The translations under genes and the position numbers were made by a program. From RYN-230 sp963713815 (GTDB lineage Bacteria > Actinomycetota > Actinomycetes > Streptosporangiales > Streptosporangiaceae): a stretch of 64,000 nucleotides of DNA. Shown here in pieces: positions 17,344-26,223 of the stretch. The notes under the pieces are model-generated. The model had not been told where the DNA came from, did not search any database, and saw only the letters and a list, made by a program, of their open reading frames with translations. The stretch is taken from contig CAVQNH010000017.1 of assembly GCA_963713815.1 (NCBI GenBank), forward strand, positions 68,442 to 132,441, given 5' to 3'. Every line of letters starts with the position of its first letter. The stretch's first letter is position 1.

Positions 17344-17482
17344 GCAGGAGCCCCCTACTGGTCCGGGTACCGGGTTCGTCCGGCGCCTCGCTCCCTATTG
17401 TCCCGCTGCCCCCGGCCAGGACCGCGGCGGGTGCCCGGGCCAGCGCCTATTCCGGGACCGTGCGCGGGTACCCGGTCCGCGC

Positions 17483-18598
17483 CTATTCCGCCCCGGGGCC
17501 TTCCGGTGGCCCGGAACGGGCACTGGCCAGCAGCGCGGCCGCGTGCCGCCCGGCCGCGGCGGCGGCCAGGAAGTACGCCGGGTCCTCCTCCAGCCCGCGG
17601 CCCATGGTGGACAGCGGTACCGGGGAGCCGCGCAGCACGCCCGACAGGCCGTCGGTGCTCACGGTGACCAGGGTGTGCCGCCCCGCCAGCGCCGCGGCCT
17701 GCGCCGCGACCCGGGCACCGAACGCGCCGGGCAGATCGGGCACGACCACGTCGGCCCGGGCCAGCGCGACCCGCCCGTAGGAGGTGAGGCTGTGATGGGA
17801 CACGCCGTGGTGGCGTTCCCGCGGATCAGCCTCGCTGACCCGCAGCGACGCCACCGGGCGCCCGCCGAGGACGGCGGCGGCGTTCACCGCCTCCCCGCAG
17901 GCCACCCCGGAAAAGCCCCACCGGGTCCCGGTGCCCAGGTTGCCCGGCCCCTGGGCCACCACGGCGACATCGGCGCCGAGCACGTGCCGGGCGGCCAGCA
18001 GCCCGGTATGCAGCGTGACGGTCTCCAGGTCACCGCCGAAGGACTGGCCCACGGTCACCGTCCCGCGCAGCCAGCCCGCCTCGCGCAGCCCGGCGCAGCT
18101 GCGGGAGAACCACGCGGGCAGCGCGCCGCCGTCGAGCATGACGTACACCGCGGACGGCGGGGCGCCGGCCGGACCGGCGGCGCGCAGCGCCGCCAGCACG
18201 GCCGGCAGTGCCGAATGCAGATCGGCCACCACCACCGGCATCCCGCCGAGGTCGTCCGCGTCCCGCAGCACGTCATGGTGCGGTGAGCCCTGCTCGTCGG
18301 CGCCCTGGACGGTGGCCTGCAGCGGCGTGTAGCGCGCCTTGACCAGGTGGCCGGGGCCGGCCGGATCGGCGGGCAGCCGGTCGGGCAGCGCCACCACCAG
18401 CGCGTACCCGCCGGTGCCCAGGCCGAGCGCGAGCGCGCTGGTGTTCAGCAGCACCCGGTCACCGGCCTCGGGCCGGCCGGTCAGTTCCGGGTAGGCGAGC
18501 GCCCGGATGGTGCCCTCGCCGGTGGTTACGTCCAGTTCGACCGCACCACGCCATTCGCGGCGCACCGCCAAAACCACGCCACTGCGCCACCTGATCAC
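17483..18598 (-). CDS. DUF3866 family protein
   Basis: This 371-aa soluble protein matches the actinobacterial DUF3866 family, whose function is not known. Visible conserved parts are the N-terminal MIRWRSGVVLAVRREWRGAVEL, GHLVKARYTPLQATV, a Gly-rich central region with VVAQGPGNLGTGTRWGFSG, and SEADPRERHHGVSHHSLTSYG. The family frequently lies divergent to pafB/pafC, as here, with only 55 bp between the starts. GTG 18598 is preceded by a TACCCT box at 6 bases, which supports a leaderless start. Confidence 0.88.
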   Translation of the reverse strand: MIRWRSGVVLAVRREWRGAVELDVTTGEGTIRALAYPELTGRPEAGDRVLLNTSALALGLGTGGYALVVALPDRLPADPAGPGHLVKARYTPLQATVQGADEQGSPHHDVLRDADDLGGMPVVVADLHSALPAVLAALRAAGPAGAPPSAVYVMLDGGALPAWFSRSCAGLREAGWLRGTVTVGQSFGGDLETVTLHTGLLAARHVLGADVAVVAQGPGNLGTGTRWGFSGVACGEAVNAAAVLGGRPVASLRVSEADPRERHHGVSHHSLTSYGRVALARADVVVPDLPGAFGARVAAQAAALAGRHTLVTVSTDGLSGVLRGSPVPLSTMGRGLEEDPAYFLAAAAAGRHAAALLASARSGPPEGPGAE

Positions 18599-18604
18599 TC
18601 CCGC

Positions 18605-18610
18605 AGGGTA
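18605..18610 (-). promoter_or_regulatory. Candidate -10 box for the leaderless DUF3866 gene
   Basis: On the minus strand TACCCT is 6 bases before the GTG at 18598. It fits the TANNNT plus 6-7 bases pattern seen before several genes in this window. Confidence 0.45.
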
Positions 18611-18653
18611 GCGTCAGGTACCGACCGGGGGCGGGGAGCGGCGAGGAACGGGA

Positions 18654-19716
18654 ATGTCACGACGGAAGACCGAGCGGCTGCTGGGCCTGGTGGTCTGCCT
18701 GCTGTCCAGCCCGCGGTACCTGACCGCGGTGCAGATCCGCGCAGCCGTGCCCGGCTACCCGGAATCGTTCGAGGCGTTCAAGCGGATGTTCGAGCGGGAC
18801 AAGGAAGAACTCCGCGAGCTCGGCATCCCGCTGGAGACCGGTTTCAACTCGCCGGGCGACGACGAGGCGGGCTACCGCATCCCCCGGCAGGCCTACGTCC
18901 TGCCGGAGATCCGGCTGGAGCCGGACGAAGCCGCGGTGCTGTCCCTGGCCGCCCGCGTCTGGCGGCAGGCCGAGCTGGCCGGGGCGGCCGCGGGTGCCCT
19001 GCTCAAGCTGCGCGCGGCCGGGGTGGACGCGCAGGAGACCGCCCAGCCCGGCATCGAGCCGCGGCTGCTGGCCGGTGAGGCGGCGTTCGGCCCGCTGTGG
19101 GAGGCGGTGCGGGACCGCCGGCCGGTCACGTTCGCCTACCGGGCGGCCGGCCGGAGCGAACCCCAGCAGCGCCACCTCCAGCCGTGGGGCGTGGTCAACC
19201 GGCACGGCCGCTGGTACGTGGCCGGGTACGACGACGACCGGGATGCGGCCCGCGTGTTCCGCCTCAGCCGCATCGAGGGCGACGTGCGGTTCAGCGGCCC
19301 CGCCGGATCGGTGATCGTGCCGGAAGGCACCGACGTCCGGGAGACCGTCCGCGAGTGGGACACCCAGCCGCCGGCGGCCCAGCGGACCGCGATCCTCCGG
19401 GTGCGTGAGGGAGCCGGGCACGGGCTCCGCAGGCACGCCACCCTGCTTCCGGACACCACAGGGCTCCCGGACACCACAGGGCTCCCGGACACCACAGGGC
19501 TCCCGGACACCACAGGGGTCCCGGACACCACGGGGTCCCGGCACGGTGGCCCTGGACAGCACGGACAGGGGCGGCTGGGACACGATCAGTGTCCCGTTCT
19601 CGGACGTGAGCTGGTTCGCCGAGCATCTCGCGTCGTTCGGCACGGACGTCGTCGCGCTCGAGCCCGCCGACCTCCGCGAGGCCGTCATTACCCAGCTGAA
19701 GGGAGCACTGGCGTGA
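18654..19716 (+). CDS. pafB: PafB, WYL-domain DNA-damage regulator, frameshifted in this sequence
   Basis: PafB and PafC form a transcription activator of mycobacterial-type LexA-independent DNA-damage genes. The N-terminal HTH (about residues 1-65), the WYL domain (about 130-220, VTFAYRAAGRSEPQQRHLQPWGVVNRHGRWYVAGYD) and the start of the C-terminal domain are in one frame. The conserved end, GGWDTISVPFSDVSWFAEHLASFG to LKGALA, is in the next frame, ending at TGA 19714-19716 with a GTGA overlap to pafC. Removing one G from GGGG at 19532-19535 restores a 353-residue PafB. As written, the first frame runs on into pafC and makes a 688-residue fusion. An 18-bp tandem repeat surrounds the shift. 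Confidence 0.85.
19446..19541 (+). repeat. 18-bp tandem repeat, five units, inside pafB
   Basis: Units of CTCCCGGACACCACAGGG occur at 19446, 19464, 19482, 19500 and 19518, the first and last with one or two changes, followed by a partial sixth. In the pafB frame they code for LPDTTG repeated. They sit between the WYL domain and the C-terminal domain. Confidence 0.95.
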
Positions 19717-20720
19717 ATACCCCCGGCAAGGCCGTGCCGCGCGGCAGCGCCGCAACCAGCACCACCCGGCTGCAGCGGCTGCTGGCCCTGGTGCCCTACG
19801 TGGTCAGCCGGAAGGTGGTCGGGCTGGCCGACACCGCCGCGGCCTTCGGGGTCAGCGAGCGTGAGCTGGTGGACGACCTCAACCTGCTGTGGTGCGTGGA
19901 ACTGCGCTCGCCCGACCCGTACTGCCCGATCGACCTGTCCTACGAGGGCGGCGAGATCGTCGTCAGCCAGGCGGAGTCGATGGACCGGCCGCTGCGCCTG
20001 GCCGTGGACGAGGCCAGCGCGCTGCTGGTCGCCCTGCGGATGCTGGCCGAGATCGGCCAGGTGGCCTCGATGCCCGGCCTGGACCAGGGTCAGGCGCTGA
20101 ACCGGACCATCGCCAAGCTGGAAGCGGCCGCCGGTGAAGCCGCCACGCCGAGCACCCAGGTGGCCATCCAGGTGGACAAGATCGTCCAGCAGGCGGCCCT
20201 GGACCAGCTCCGGGACGCCCTGGCCCGGCGCCGCCGGGTACACCTGTCGTATTACGTCCCGGGCCGGGACGAGGCCACCGAGCGTGATGTGGACCCGATG
20301 CGCCTGCTGATCGTGGAGGGCCGTACCTACCTGGAAGGCTGGTGCCGCCGGGCGGACGCGGTCCGGCTGTTCCGGCTCGACCGGGTGCTGAGCCTGGACG
20401 TGCTGGACGTGGCGGCCGAGGTGCCCGCCGGCGCGGAGCCGAGGGACGTGGACCAGGGCCTGTTCCACCCGTCCGCGGAAGACCTGAACGTGGTCATCGA
20501 GCTGGCCCCGCTCGGCCGCTGGGTGGCCGAGTATTACCCGTGCGACTCCGCCGAGGAACTCGGCGACGGGCGGCTGCGCGTGACACTGCGCACTCCGGAT
20601 CCCGGCTGGGTGCGGCGGCTGGCCCTGCGGCTGGGGGAGAACGGCCGGATCGTGGCCCCGGCTGGCCTGGCCGCCCAGATCAGGGAGGATGCGTCGGCCG
20701 CGCTGGCGCAGTACGCTTAA
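19713..20720 (+). CDS. pafC: PafC, WYL-domain DNA-damage regulator
   Basis: PafC is the partner of PafB in a heterodimeric activator. From GTG 19713 the product is 335 aa: a Ser/Thr-rich start, HTH region TRLQRLLALVPYVVSRKVVGLADTAAAFGVSERELVDDLNLLW, a WYL domain (RRRVHLSYYVPGRDEATERDVDPMRLLIVEGRTYLEGWCRRADAVRLFRLDRV) and a C-terminal WCX-like part ending RIVAPAGLAAQIREDASAALAQYA. The start overlaps the true pafB stop by 4 bases. Because of the frameshift in pafB, an automatic gene finder would merge both into one long gene. tatA follows after 178 bp. Confidence 0.93.
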   Translation: MNTPGKAVPRGSAATSTTRLQRLLALVPYVVSRKVVGLADTAAAFGVSERELVDDLNLLWCVELRSPDPYCPIDLSYEGGEIVVSQAESMDRPLRLAVDEASALLVALRMLAEIGQVASMPGLDQGQALNRTIAKLEAAAGEAATPSTQVAIQVDKIVQQAALDQLRDALARRRRVHLSYYVPGRDEATERDVDPMRLLIVEGRTYLEGWCRRADAVRLFRLDRVLSLDVLDVAAEVPAGAEPRDVDQGLFHPSAEDLNVVIELAPLGRWVAEYYPCDSAEELGDGRLRVTLRTPDPGWVRRLALRLGENGRIVAPAGLAAQIREDASAALAQYA

Positions 20721-20898
20721 CCGCAGGACTGGCGCAGAGCGGGCAATTGCCCGGACAGGGAGGGTCAGTGTTCGCGGTGAGTCCCCTGTCACCGGGCCGA
20801 GGCCAATCCGCGCCTGAGCGCGCTACGAACGTATGATGTGTAGGCTCTGCCCATAGTGATCCAGGCGCGGGACGTGCGGTCCCCGGTGAAGAGGCGAA

Positions 20899-21228
20899 AT
20901 GATTGGCGACCTGTTCGACAGTCCGTGGAAGATCCTCATCGTCGCCGTGGTGCTGATCGTGCTCTTCGGCTCGAAGAAGCTCCCTGACGCGGCGCGGTCC
21001 CTCGGCAAGTCAATGCGCATCCTGAAGACCGAGGTGTCGGACCTGCACCACGAGGACAAGGCCGAGACGGAGAAGCCGGCCCCGGCCATCGCCGCCCAGC
21101 CGAACCAGCCGCAGGTCGATGTGCTCCAGCAGCAGATCCGTGACCTCCAGGCGAAGCAGTCCGCGGCGGAGGCAGCCAGGGTCAGCGGCGCGCCGGTCTC
21201 CGAGACGCAGCACACCCAGGCCGGCTGA
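20899..21228 (+). CDS. tatA: Twin-arginine translocase subunit TatA
   Basis: TatA polymerises to make the pore for folded proteins exported by the Tat pathway. The 109-aa protein has one N-terminal transmembrane segment (PWKILIVAVVLIVLFGSKKLPDAARSLGKSMRILK), with the FGSKKLPDAARSLGK hinge and amphipathic helix characteristic of TatA/E, then an acidic, Gln-rich cytoplasmic tail. ATG follows GAAGAGG. It lies directly upstream of tatC. Tat substrates in this window could include the second Liv-type binding protein (RRPTRRSF signal). Confidence 0.95.
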   Translation: MIGDLFDSPWKILIVAVVLIVLFGSKKLPDAARSLGKSMRILKTEVSDLHHEDKAETEKPAPAIAAQPNQPQVDVLQQQIRDLQAKQSAAEAARVSGAPVSETQHTQAG

Positions 21229-21253
21229 GCCGGCTCTGCGTTCGTAGCCTGAG

Positions 21254-22156
21254 ATGGCCAAGCTGGGTGACACCGTCAAGGGGGCGCGGGTTCTGAGTGC
21301 CCGCATCCGGGCGGCGGAGGCCTCGGATCAGGAAGGCCGGATGTCGCTCATCGAGCACATCCGCGAGCTGCGGAACCGGGTCGTCAAGATCGTCCTGGCC
21401 CTGCTGGTGGGTACCGGCGTGGGCCTGGTGTTCTTCGAGCCGGTGTGGCACCTCATTGAGCGCCCGTTCTGCTCGGCCAAGATCAACGGCCACACCGGCT
21501 GCCACGGTCTCGGTCACCAGCTGGTCCTGAACAGCGTCCTCGCCCCGTTCATGCTGCGCGTGGAGGTCGCGTTCTTCTTCGGGCTGGTCGTGACCAGCCC
21601 GATCTGGCTTTACCAGATCTGGGCCTTCGTCGCGCCGGGGCTGTACAAGCGGGAGAAGCGCTGGACCTACGCCTTCGTGGGCACGGCGGTCCCGCTGTTC
21701 CTGGTCGGGGCGGGGATCGCCTACTTCGCGATGAGCCGGGGCCTGGCGTACCTGCTCGGCCTGACCCCGAAGGGCGTCCTCAACCTGCCCCCGGTCTCCA
21801 CCTACCTCGGCTACTTCTTCGGCATGGTGCTCGGCTTCGGGCTGGCCTTCGAGCTGCCGCTGCTGGTGCTGATGCTCAACGTGGCCGGCGTGCTCACCCA
21901 CCAGTTCTTCCGCAAGTGGCGGCGGCTCATCATCTTCGGCGTGTTCGTGTTCGCCGGCATCGCGTCGCCGAGCCCGGACCCGCTGACCATGCTCCTGCTG
22001 GCCGGCCCCTGCGTGGTGCTGGTCGAGGCGGCCGAGCTGCTGATCTGGATGAACGACCGGCGGCGCGCCACCCGGGCCTCGCTGTACGAGGGCCTGTCCG
22101 ACGACGATCTGGCCCCGCTGGACGACGCTGACCCGGTTGACTCCGACCGCCACTGA
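21254..22156 (+). CDS. tatC: Twin-arginine translocase subunit TatC
   Basis: TatC is the membrane receptor for twin-arginine signal peptides. The 300-aa protein has the conserved start MSLIEHIRELRNRVVKIVLALLVG after an extra 30-residue N-terminus, six transmembrane segments, the periplasmic-loop motif SPIWLYQIWAFVAPGLYKREKRW and the FELPLLVLMLNVAGVL segment. It ends in a charged, acidic tail. It is 25 bp downstream of tatA and forms a unit with it. A tatB gene is not in the window, which is usual because TatB lies elsewhere in actinobacteria. Confidence 0.97.
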   Translation: MAKLGDTVKGARVLSARIRAAEASDQEGRMSLIEHIRELRNRVVKIVLALLVGTGVGLVFFEPVWHLIERPFCSAKINGHTGCHGLGHQLVLNSVLAPFMLRVEVAFFFGLVVTSPIWLYQIWAFVAPGLYKREKRWTYAFVGTAVPLFLVGAGIAYFAMSRGLAYLLGLTPKGVLNLPPVSTYLGYFFGMVLGFGLAFELPLLVLMLNVAGVLTHQFFRKWRRLIIFGVFVFAGIASPSPDPLTMLLLAGPCVVLVEAAELLIWMNDRRRATRASLYEGLSDDDLAPLDDADPVDSDRH

Positions 22157-22203
22157 GCCCCTGGCCCGGTGAGGCCTTAGCACCGCTGGCCGGCGCGTTC
22201 ACC

Positions 22204-22209
22204 TAGGCT
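22204..22209 (+). promoter_or_regulatory. Candidate -10 box for the leaderless helicase gene
   Basis: TAGGCT is followed by 7 bases and the ATG at 22217, with no ribosome binding site. This supports the start chosen for the helicase. Confidence 0.5.
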
Positions 22210-22216
22210 GGGTGGT

Positions 22217-25162
22217 ATGTCAACGCCTGCTAGCCCGGCGCAGCGCTATGCCGCTTTCCGGCAGCGGAGCGAGGACGGGGCCGAGCTGGCCGCGTTCCAG
22301 GGGCTGTACGACTTCGCGTTCGACGACTTCCAGCGGCGTGCGTGCCAGGCGCTGGCCGGCGGCCACGGCGTGCTCGTGGCGGCGCCGACCGGCTCCGGTA
22401 AGACCGTTATCGGGGAATTTGCCGTGCACCTGGCGCTGGCCGAGGGCCGCAAGTGCTTCTACACCACGCCGATCAAGGCGCTGTCCAACCAGAAGTACAA
22501 CGACTTCGCCCGGCGCTACGGCGCCGACCAGGTGGGGCTGCTCACCGGCGACAACAGCATCAACGGCGAGGCGCCGGTGGTCGTCATGACCACCGAGGTG
22601 CTGCGCAACATGCTCTACGCCGGCTCGCCGACCCTGGCCGGCCTGGCCTACGTGGTGCTGGATGAGGTCCACTACCTGGCCGACCGTTTCCGCGGCGCGG
22701 TCTGGGAAGAAGTGATCATCCACCTGCCCGAGTCGGTCCGGGTGGTCGCGCTGTCCGCGACGGTGAGCAACGCCGAGGAGTTCGGCGACTGGCTGGCCCA
22801 GGTCCGCGGCGGCACCACGGTGATCGTGGACGAGCACCGGCCGGTTCCGCTGTGGCAGCACATGCTGGCCAGCGGCCGGCTCTACGACCTGTTCCTCGAG
22901 TCGGGACCCGGCCACGGGACACGGGCCGGCCGGAACGGGGCGGCGAAGGATCCTGGCCCGGACGGGGAGCGCCGGGCCCAGGTGAACCCGGAGCTGCTGC
23001 GGCTGGCCCGGCGGGAGGACTGGGCGGCGCGGAAGGCCCCGTCCCGGCCGGCCCGGGGCGCCCGGCGGCCGGTGCGCTTCCGGCCGCCGCGCCGGCCGGA
23101 GGTCATCGACCGGCTGGACCGCGCGGGGCTGCTCCCGGCCATCACCTTCATCTTCAGCCGGGCAGGCTGCGAGGCCGCGGTCCGGCAGTGCCTGGACTCC
23201 GGGGTGCGGCTCACCACGCCGGACGAGGTCGCCGTGATCACCGAGATCGCCGAGCGGCGCACCCGGGACATCCCCGAGGCGGACCTGCCCGTGCTCGGCT
23301 ACGCCGAATGGCTCACCGGCCTGCAGCGCGGCATCGCCGCGCACCACGCCGGGATGCTCCCCACGTTCAAGGAAGTCGTCGAGGAACTCTTCGAGGCGGG
23401 CCTGGTCCGCGCGGTTTTCGCCACCGAGACGCTGGCCCTGGGCATCAACATGCCGGCCCGGACGGTGGTGGTGGAACGGCTGGACAAGTGGAACGGCGAG
23501 ACCCACGCGGATCTCACCCCGGGGGAGTACACCCAGCTGACCGGCCGGGCCGGCCGCCGGGGCATCGACGTGGAAGGACACGCCGTGGTGCTCTGGCAGC
23601 CCGGGGTGGACCCGCTGGCGGTCGCCGGGCTGGCCGGCACCCGCACCTACCCCCTCAACTCCAGCTTCCGGCCCTCCTACAACATGGCCGTGAACCTGGT
23701 CGGCCAGGCTGGCCTGGACAAGGCCACCGCGCTGCTGGAGTCGTCGTTCGCCCAGTTCCAGGCGGACCGGGCGGTGGTCGGCATCGCGCGGCAGGCCCGC
23801 CGCAGCCGGGCCGCCCTGGCCGAGCTCGGCCCGACCTGCGACCTCGGGGACTACGCCGGGTACCACGCGCTGCGCGAGGAACTGGCCCAGCGGGAAGCGG
23901 ACGCGTCCCGGGAACGTTCCGCGGACCGCTGGGCGCAGGCCCGGCAGTCGCTGGAGCAGCTGCGCCGCGGAGACATCATCCTGGTTCCCGGCGGCCGCCG
24001 GGCAGGCCTCGCGGTCGTCCTGGACCCCGGGCTGACCAGCGCCCATCCCCGGCGCACGGCGGACCAGCCTGGCCCTCGCCGCGGGAGCCCGGACCGGGCC
24101 AGCACCGGCGGGCGGGGCGCCGGCCAGCGGGGCACGGGCCCGCGGGGGGCCAGCCACGGCGCCGCGGCCGCGCCCCCGGGCGCGAACGACCCGCTGCCCC
24201 TGGTGCTCACGGCCAACCGGCAGGTCAAGCGGCTCTCCCAGGCCGACTTCCCGACCCCCGTCACCCCGATCGACCGGCTGCGCATCCCGAACAGCTTCAG
24301 CGCCCGCTCGCCGCAGCACCGCCGGGACCTGGCCTCCAGCCTGCGCATCAAGGTGGCCGGGCGGGACCTCGGCCGTCATCCCCGGCGGGCCGGGCAGCGG
24401 CCGGAGGAGGCGTCCCGCCCGCCGCGCGCCGCGGCGGACGACATCACCAGGCTGCGCCGCGAGCTGCGCCAGCACCCCTGCCACGGCTGCCCGGACCGCG
24501 AGATGCACGCCCGGCAGGCGGAGCAGCGATCCCGGCTCGAGCGGGAGGTAGCCGGCCTGGAGGGCCGGGTGGCGGCCCGCTCCCACGTGATCGCCCGGAC
24601 CTTCGACCGGGTCTGCTCGGTCCTGGATCACCTGGGCTACCTGGACGGCGGCACGGTCACCCCCGACGGCAGGCGGCTCGCTGACCTCTATACCGAGCTC
24701 GACCTGCTGGCCGCCGAATGCCTGCGCCGCGGGCTGTGGGAAGGGCTGGATCCCGCGCAGCTGGCCGCGTGCGTGTCCGTGCTGACCTTCGAGTCCCGGC
24801 AGGCGGACGACGACGCGGCGCCGCGGCTGCCGGGCGGGCCGGTCCGCGACGTCGTGAACTCGATGATCTCGGTGTGGGCAGAGCTGGACGAGGTGGAAAA
24901 GGACCACCAGCTGTCCTTCCTCCGCCAGCCCGACCTCGGCTTCGCGTGGGCCGCGCAGGCCTGGGCGCGGGGCAAGCCGCTGGAGACCGTGCTCCACGCG
25001 GACCTGACCCCCGGGGACTTCGTCCGCGCGGTCAAGCAGCTGATGGACCTGCTGGGCCAGATCGCGGTCGCGGCCGGCGCCGGATCCACGCTGGCCGCCA
25101 CCGCACGCGACGCAGTGGCGGCGCTGCGCCACGGCGTGGTCGCGTACACCTCGGTGAGCTGA
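22217..25162 (+). CDS. Ski2/Mtr4-like DEVH-box RNA helicase
   Basis: This is a superfamily 2 helicase of 981 aa, similar to HelY-type proteins next to tatC in actinobacteria. It has Walker A AAPTGSGKT at about residues 54-62, DEVH box (VVLDEVHYLADRFRGAVWEE), motif III LSATVSN, and in the second RecA-like domain GINMPARTVVVERLDKWNG with TQLTGRAGRRGID (motif VI). The C-terminal part carries a DSHCT-type domain (VLDHLGYLDGG, WEGLDPAQLAACVSVLTFESR, DLGFAWAAQAWARGKPLETVL). Two Arg/Pro-rich low-complexity inserts are present near 235-280 and 605-660. The likely role is RNA processing or decay; the substrate is unknown. Confidence 0.95.
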   Translation: MSTPASPAQRYAAFRQRSEDGAELAAFQGLYDFAFDDFQRRACQALAGGHGVLVAAPTGSGKTVIGEFAVHLALAEGRKCFYTTPIKALSNQKYNDFARRYGADQVGLLTGDNSINGEAPVVVMTTEVLRNMLYAGSPTLAGLAYVVLDEVHYLADRFRGAVWEEVIIHLPESVRVVALSATVSNAEEFGDWLAQVRGGTTVIVDEHRPVPLWQHMLASGRLYDLFLESGPGHGTRAGRNGAAKDPGPDGERRAQVNPELLRLARREDWAARKAPSRPARGARRPVRFRPPRRPEVIDRLDRAGLLPAITFIFSRAGCEAAVRQCLDSGVRLTTPDEVAVITEIAERRTRDIPEADLPVLGYAEWLTGLQRGIAAHHAGMLPTFKEVVEELFEAGLVRAVFATETLALGINMPARTVVVERLDKWNGETHADLTPGEYTQLTGRAGRRGIDVEGHAVVLWQPGVDPLAVAGLAGTRTYPLNSSFRPSYNMAVNLVGQAGLDKATALLESSFAQFQADRAVVGIARQARRSRAALAELGPTCDLGDYAGYHALREELAQREADASRERSADRWAQARQSLEQLRRGDIILVPGGRRAGLAVVLDPGLTSAHPRRTADQPGPRRGSPDRASTGGRGAGQRGTGPRGASHGAAAAPPGANDPLPLVLTANRQVKRLSQADFPTPVTPIDRLRIPNSFSARSPQHRRDLASSLRIKVAGRDLGRHPRRAGQRPEEASRPPRAAADDITRLRRELRQHPCHGCPDREMHARQAEQRSRLEREVAGLEGRVAARSHVIARTFDRVCSVLDHLGYLDGGTVTPDGRRLADLYTELDLLAAECLRRGLWEGLDPAQLAACVSVLTFESRQADDDAAPRLPGGPVRDVVNSMISVWAELDEVEKDHQLSFLRQPDLGFAWAAQAWARGKPLETVLHADLTPGDFVRAVKQLMDLLGQIAVAAGAGSTLAATARDAVAALRHGVVAYTSVS

Positions 25163-25198
25163 CGCGCCGCCGGGCCCAGGCTCAGCCGTTCGGCGCAG

Positions 25199-25204
25199 TA
25201 AGCT
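25199..25204 (+). promoter_or_regulatory. Candidate -10 box for the leaderless PPOX/F420 gene
   Basis: TAAGCT is followed by 6 bases and ATG 25211, again without a ribosome binding site. Confidence 0.5.
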
Positions 25205-25210
25205 CCAGGG

Positions 25211-25654
25211 ATGGCTGACGCAGCGGACTTTGCCCGGCTAGCTGGCCGTGAGCGCGGGCTCAGCGTGGTGTCCACCCTGCGGGCGGACCTGACGATCCAG
25301 GCCACCGTGGTGAACTGCGGGGTCCTGGATCATCCGCTCCGGGGGGTCCCGGTGATCGGCTTCACGACCCGCGGGAACTCCCGCAAACTGGCCAACCTGC
25401 GGGCCCGCCCGCAGGTGGCCGTGACCGCCCGGTCCGGCTGGGACTGGGTCACCGCCGAGGGCCGGGCCGGGCTGGCCGGGCCGGACGACCCGGTCGACGG
25501 CCTGGGCCCCGATGACCTGCGGCTCCTGCTGCGCGCCGTGTTCAGTGCGGCGGGTGGCAGCCACGACGACTGGGCGACCTACGACCGGGTGATGGCCGAG
25601 GAGCGCCGGGCCGCGGTCCTGATCATCCCGGAGCGGGTCTACTCCAACCGCTGA
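25211..25654 (+). CDS. PPOX-class, probably F420-dependent oxidoreductase
   Basis: The 147-aa protein has the split-barrel flavin/deazaflavin reductase fold: LSVVSTLRADLTIQATVVNCGVLDHP, VIGFTTRGNSRKLANLRARPQVAVTARSGWDWVTAEGRA. The RGNSRKLANLRARP segment is the cofactor phosphate-binding region of the FDOR-B/PPOX F420 group common in actinobacteria. It reduces an unknown small molecule. A leaderless start is supported by the TAAGCT box. Its 3' end overlaps the convergent universal stress protein gene by 16 bases. Confidence 0.85.
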   Translation: MADAADFARLAGRERGLSVVSTLRADLTIQATVVNCGVLDHPLRGVPVIGFTTRGNSRKLANLRARPQVAVTARSGWDWVTAEGRAGLAGPDDPVDGLGPDDLRLLLRAVFSAAGGSHDDWATYDRVMAEERRAAVLIIPERVYSNR

Positions 25655-26223
25655 GCCGGCGGCGGGCCGTCGCCTGGCCCCTGGGGCGGGCCGTCCCCTG
25701 GCCCGTGCGGTGATCCGTGCGGCGGCGGCGGCGCGTGCGGCGGCTTGTGCCGGCCCCCGGGCCGCGGGGCCGGGGGCGGACCTTCCGGGGCGGGCCCCGG
25801 CCAGACCAGCAGGACCGGGCAGGCCGCGTGGTCGACCACGAACCGGGCCGCCTTGCCCAGGCTCCTGGGACCGGCCTCGGCGGCGCCCTGGCGCCCCACG
25901 ATGAGCAGGTCCGCGCCCCGCGCCGCCTGCACCACCTCGTGCTCGGGACGCCCGCGGCGGCGCAGCTGGCGCGCGGGGCGGCCCAGCCGGGCGGCCGCGG
26001 CCTCCAGGACCTCCGTGGCCGCCGTCTCGGCCATGGCCTCGAGCTGCGCGCCCGGGCCGGCCCCGGCCCGGCCCAGCAGTGCGGTGAACGCGCCCTGCGC
26101 CGCGTCCACCGCCCCGGCGTCCGTGACGTGCAGCAGGGTCACGTCGTCGGCTGGCGCCCGGGCCAGGGCCGCGTCCACGCACGCCATCCAGCTTTCCTCC
26201 GTCACCCACACGAGCACGGTCAT
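25639..26223 (-). CDS. Universal stress protein (UspA family)
   Basis: The 194-aa product starts MTVLVWVTEESWMACVDAALARAP and shows the Usp alpha/beta fold with the nucleotide-binding end DLLIVGRQGAAEAGPRSLGKAARFVVDHAACPVLLVW, close to the G-2x-G-9x-G(S/T) ATP-binding pattern. After the domain, about 45 residues form a Pro/Gly/His-rich tail coded by imperfect repeats. The start is ATG 26223; a longer upstream frame overlaps the acetyltransferase and is not supported. The gene is divergent from the GNAT gene (64 bp). It may bind ATP and act in stress responses. Confidence 0.85.
   Translation of the reverse strand: MTVLVWVTEESWMACVDAALARAPADDVTLLHVTDAGAVDAAQGAFTALLGRAGAGPGAQLEAMAETAATEVLEAAAARLGRPARQLRRRGRPEHEVVQAARGADLLIVGRQGAAEAGPRSLGKAARFVVDHAACPVLLVWPGPAPEGPPPAPRPGGRHKPPHAPPPPHGSPHGPGDGPPQGPGDGPPPAQRLE

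Noticed and set aside
18654..20720. A genuine 688-residue double-WYL protein
   Set aside because: Between the two halves the text is low-complexity Arg/Gly/His sequence without family similarity, while the next frame holds the conserved PafB C-terminus and the GTGA overlap, so two genes are more likely.
20826..20839. LexA-like box CGAACGTATGATGT upstream of tatA
   Set aside because: Only the left half matches the actinobacterial SOS box; the right half (should be GTTCG) does not.
22220..25132. Long minus-strand reading frame opposite the helicase gene
   Set aside because: It is a GC-driven shadow of the helicase codons, with His/Gln/Gly/Pro-rich composition and no recognisable domain.
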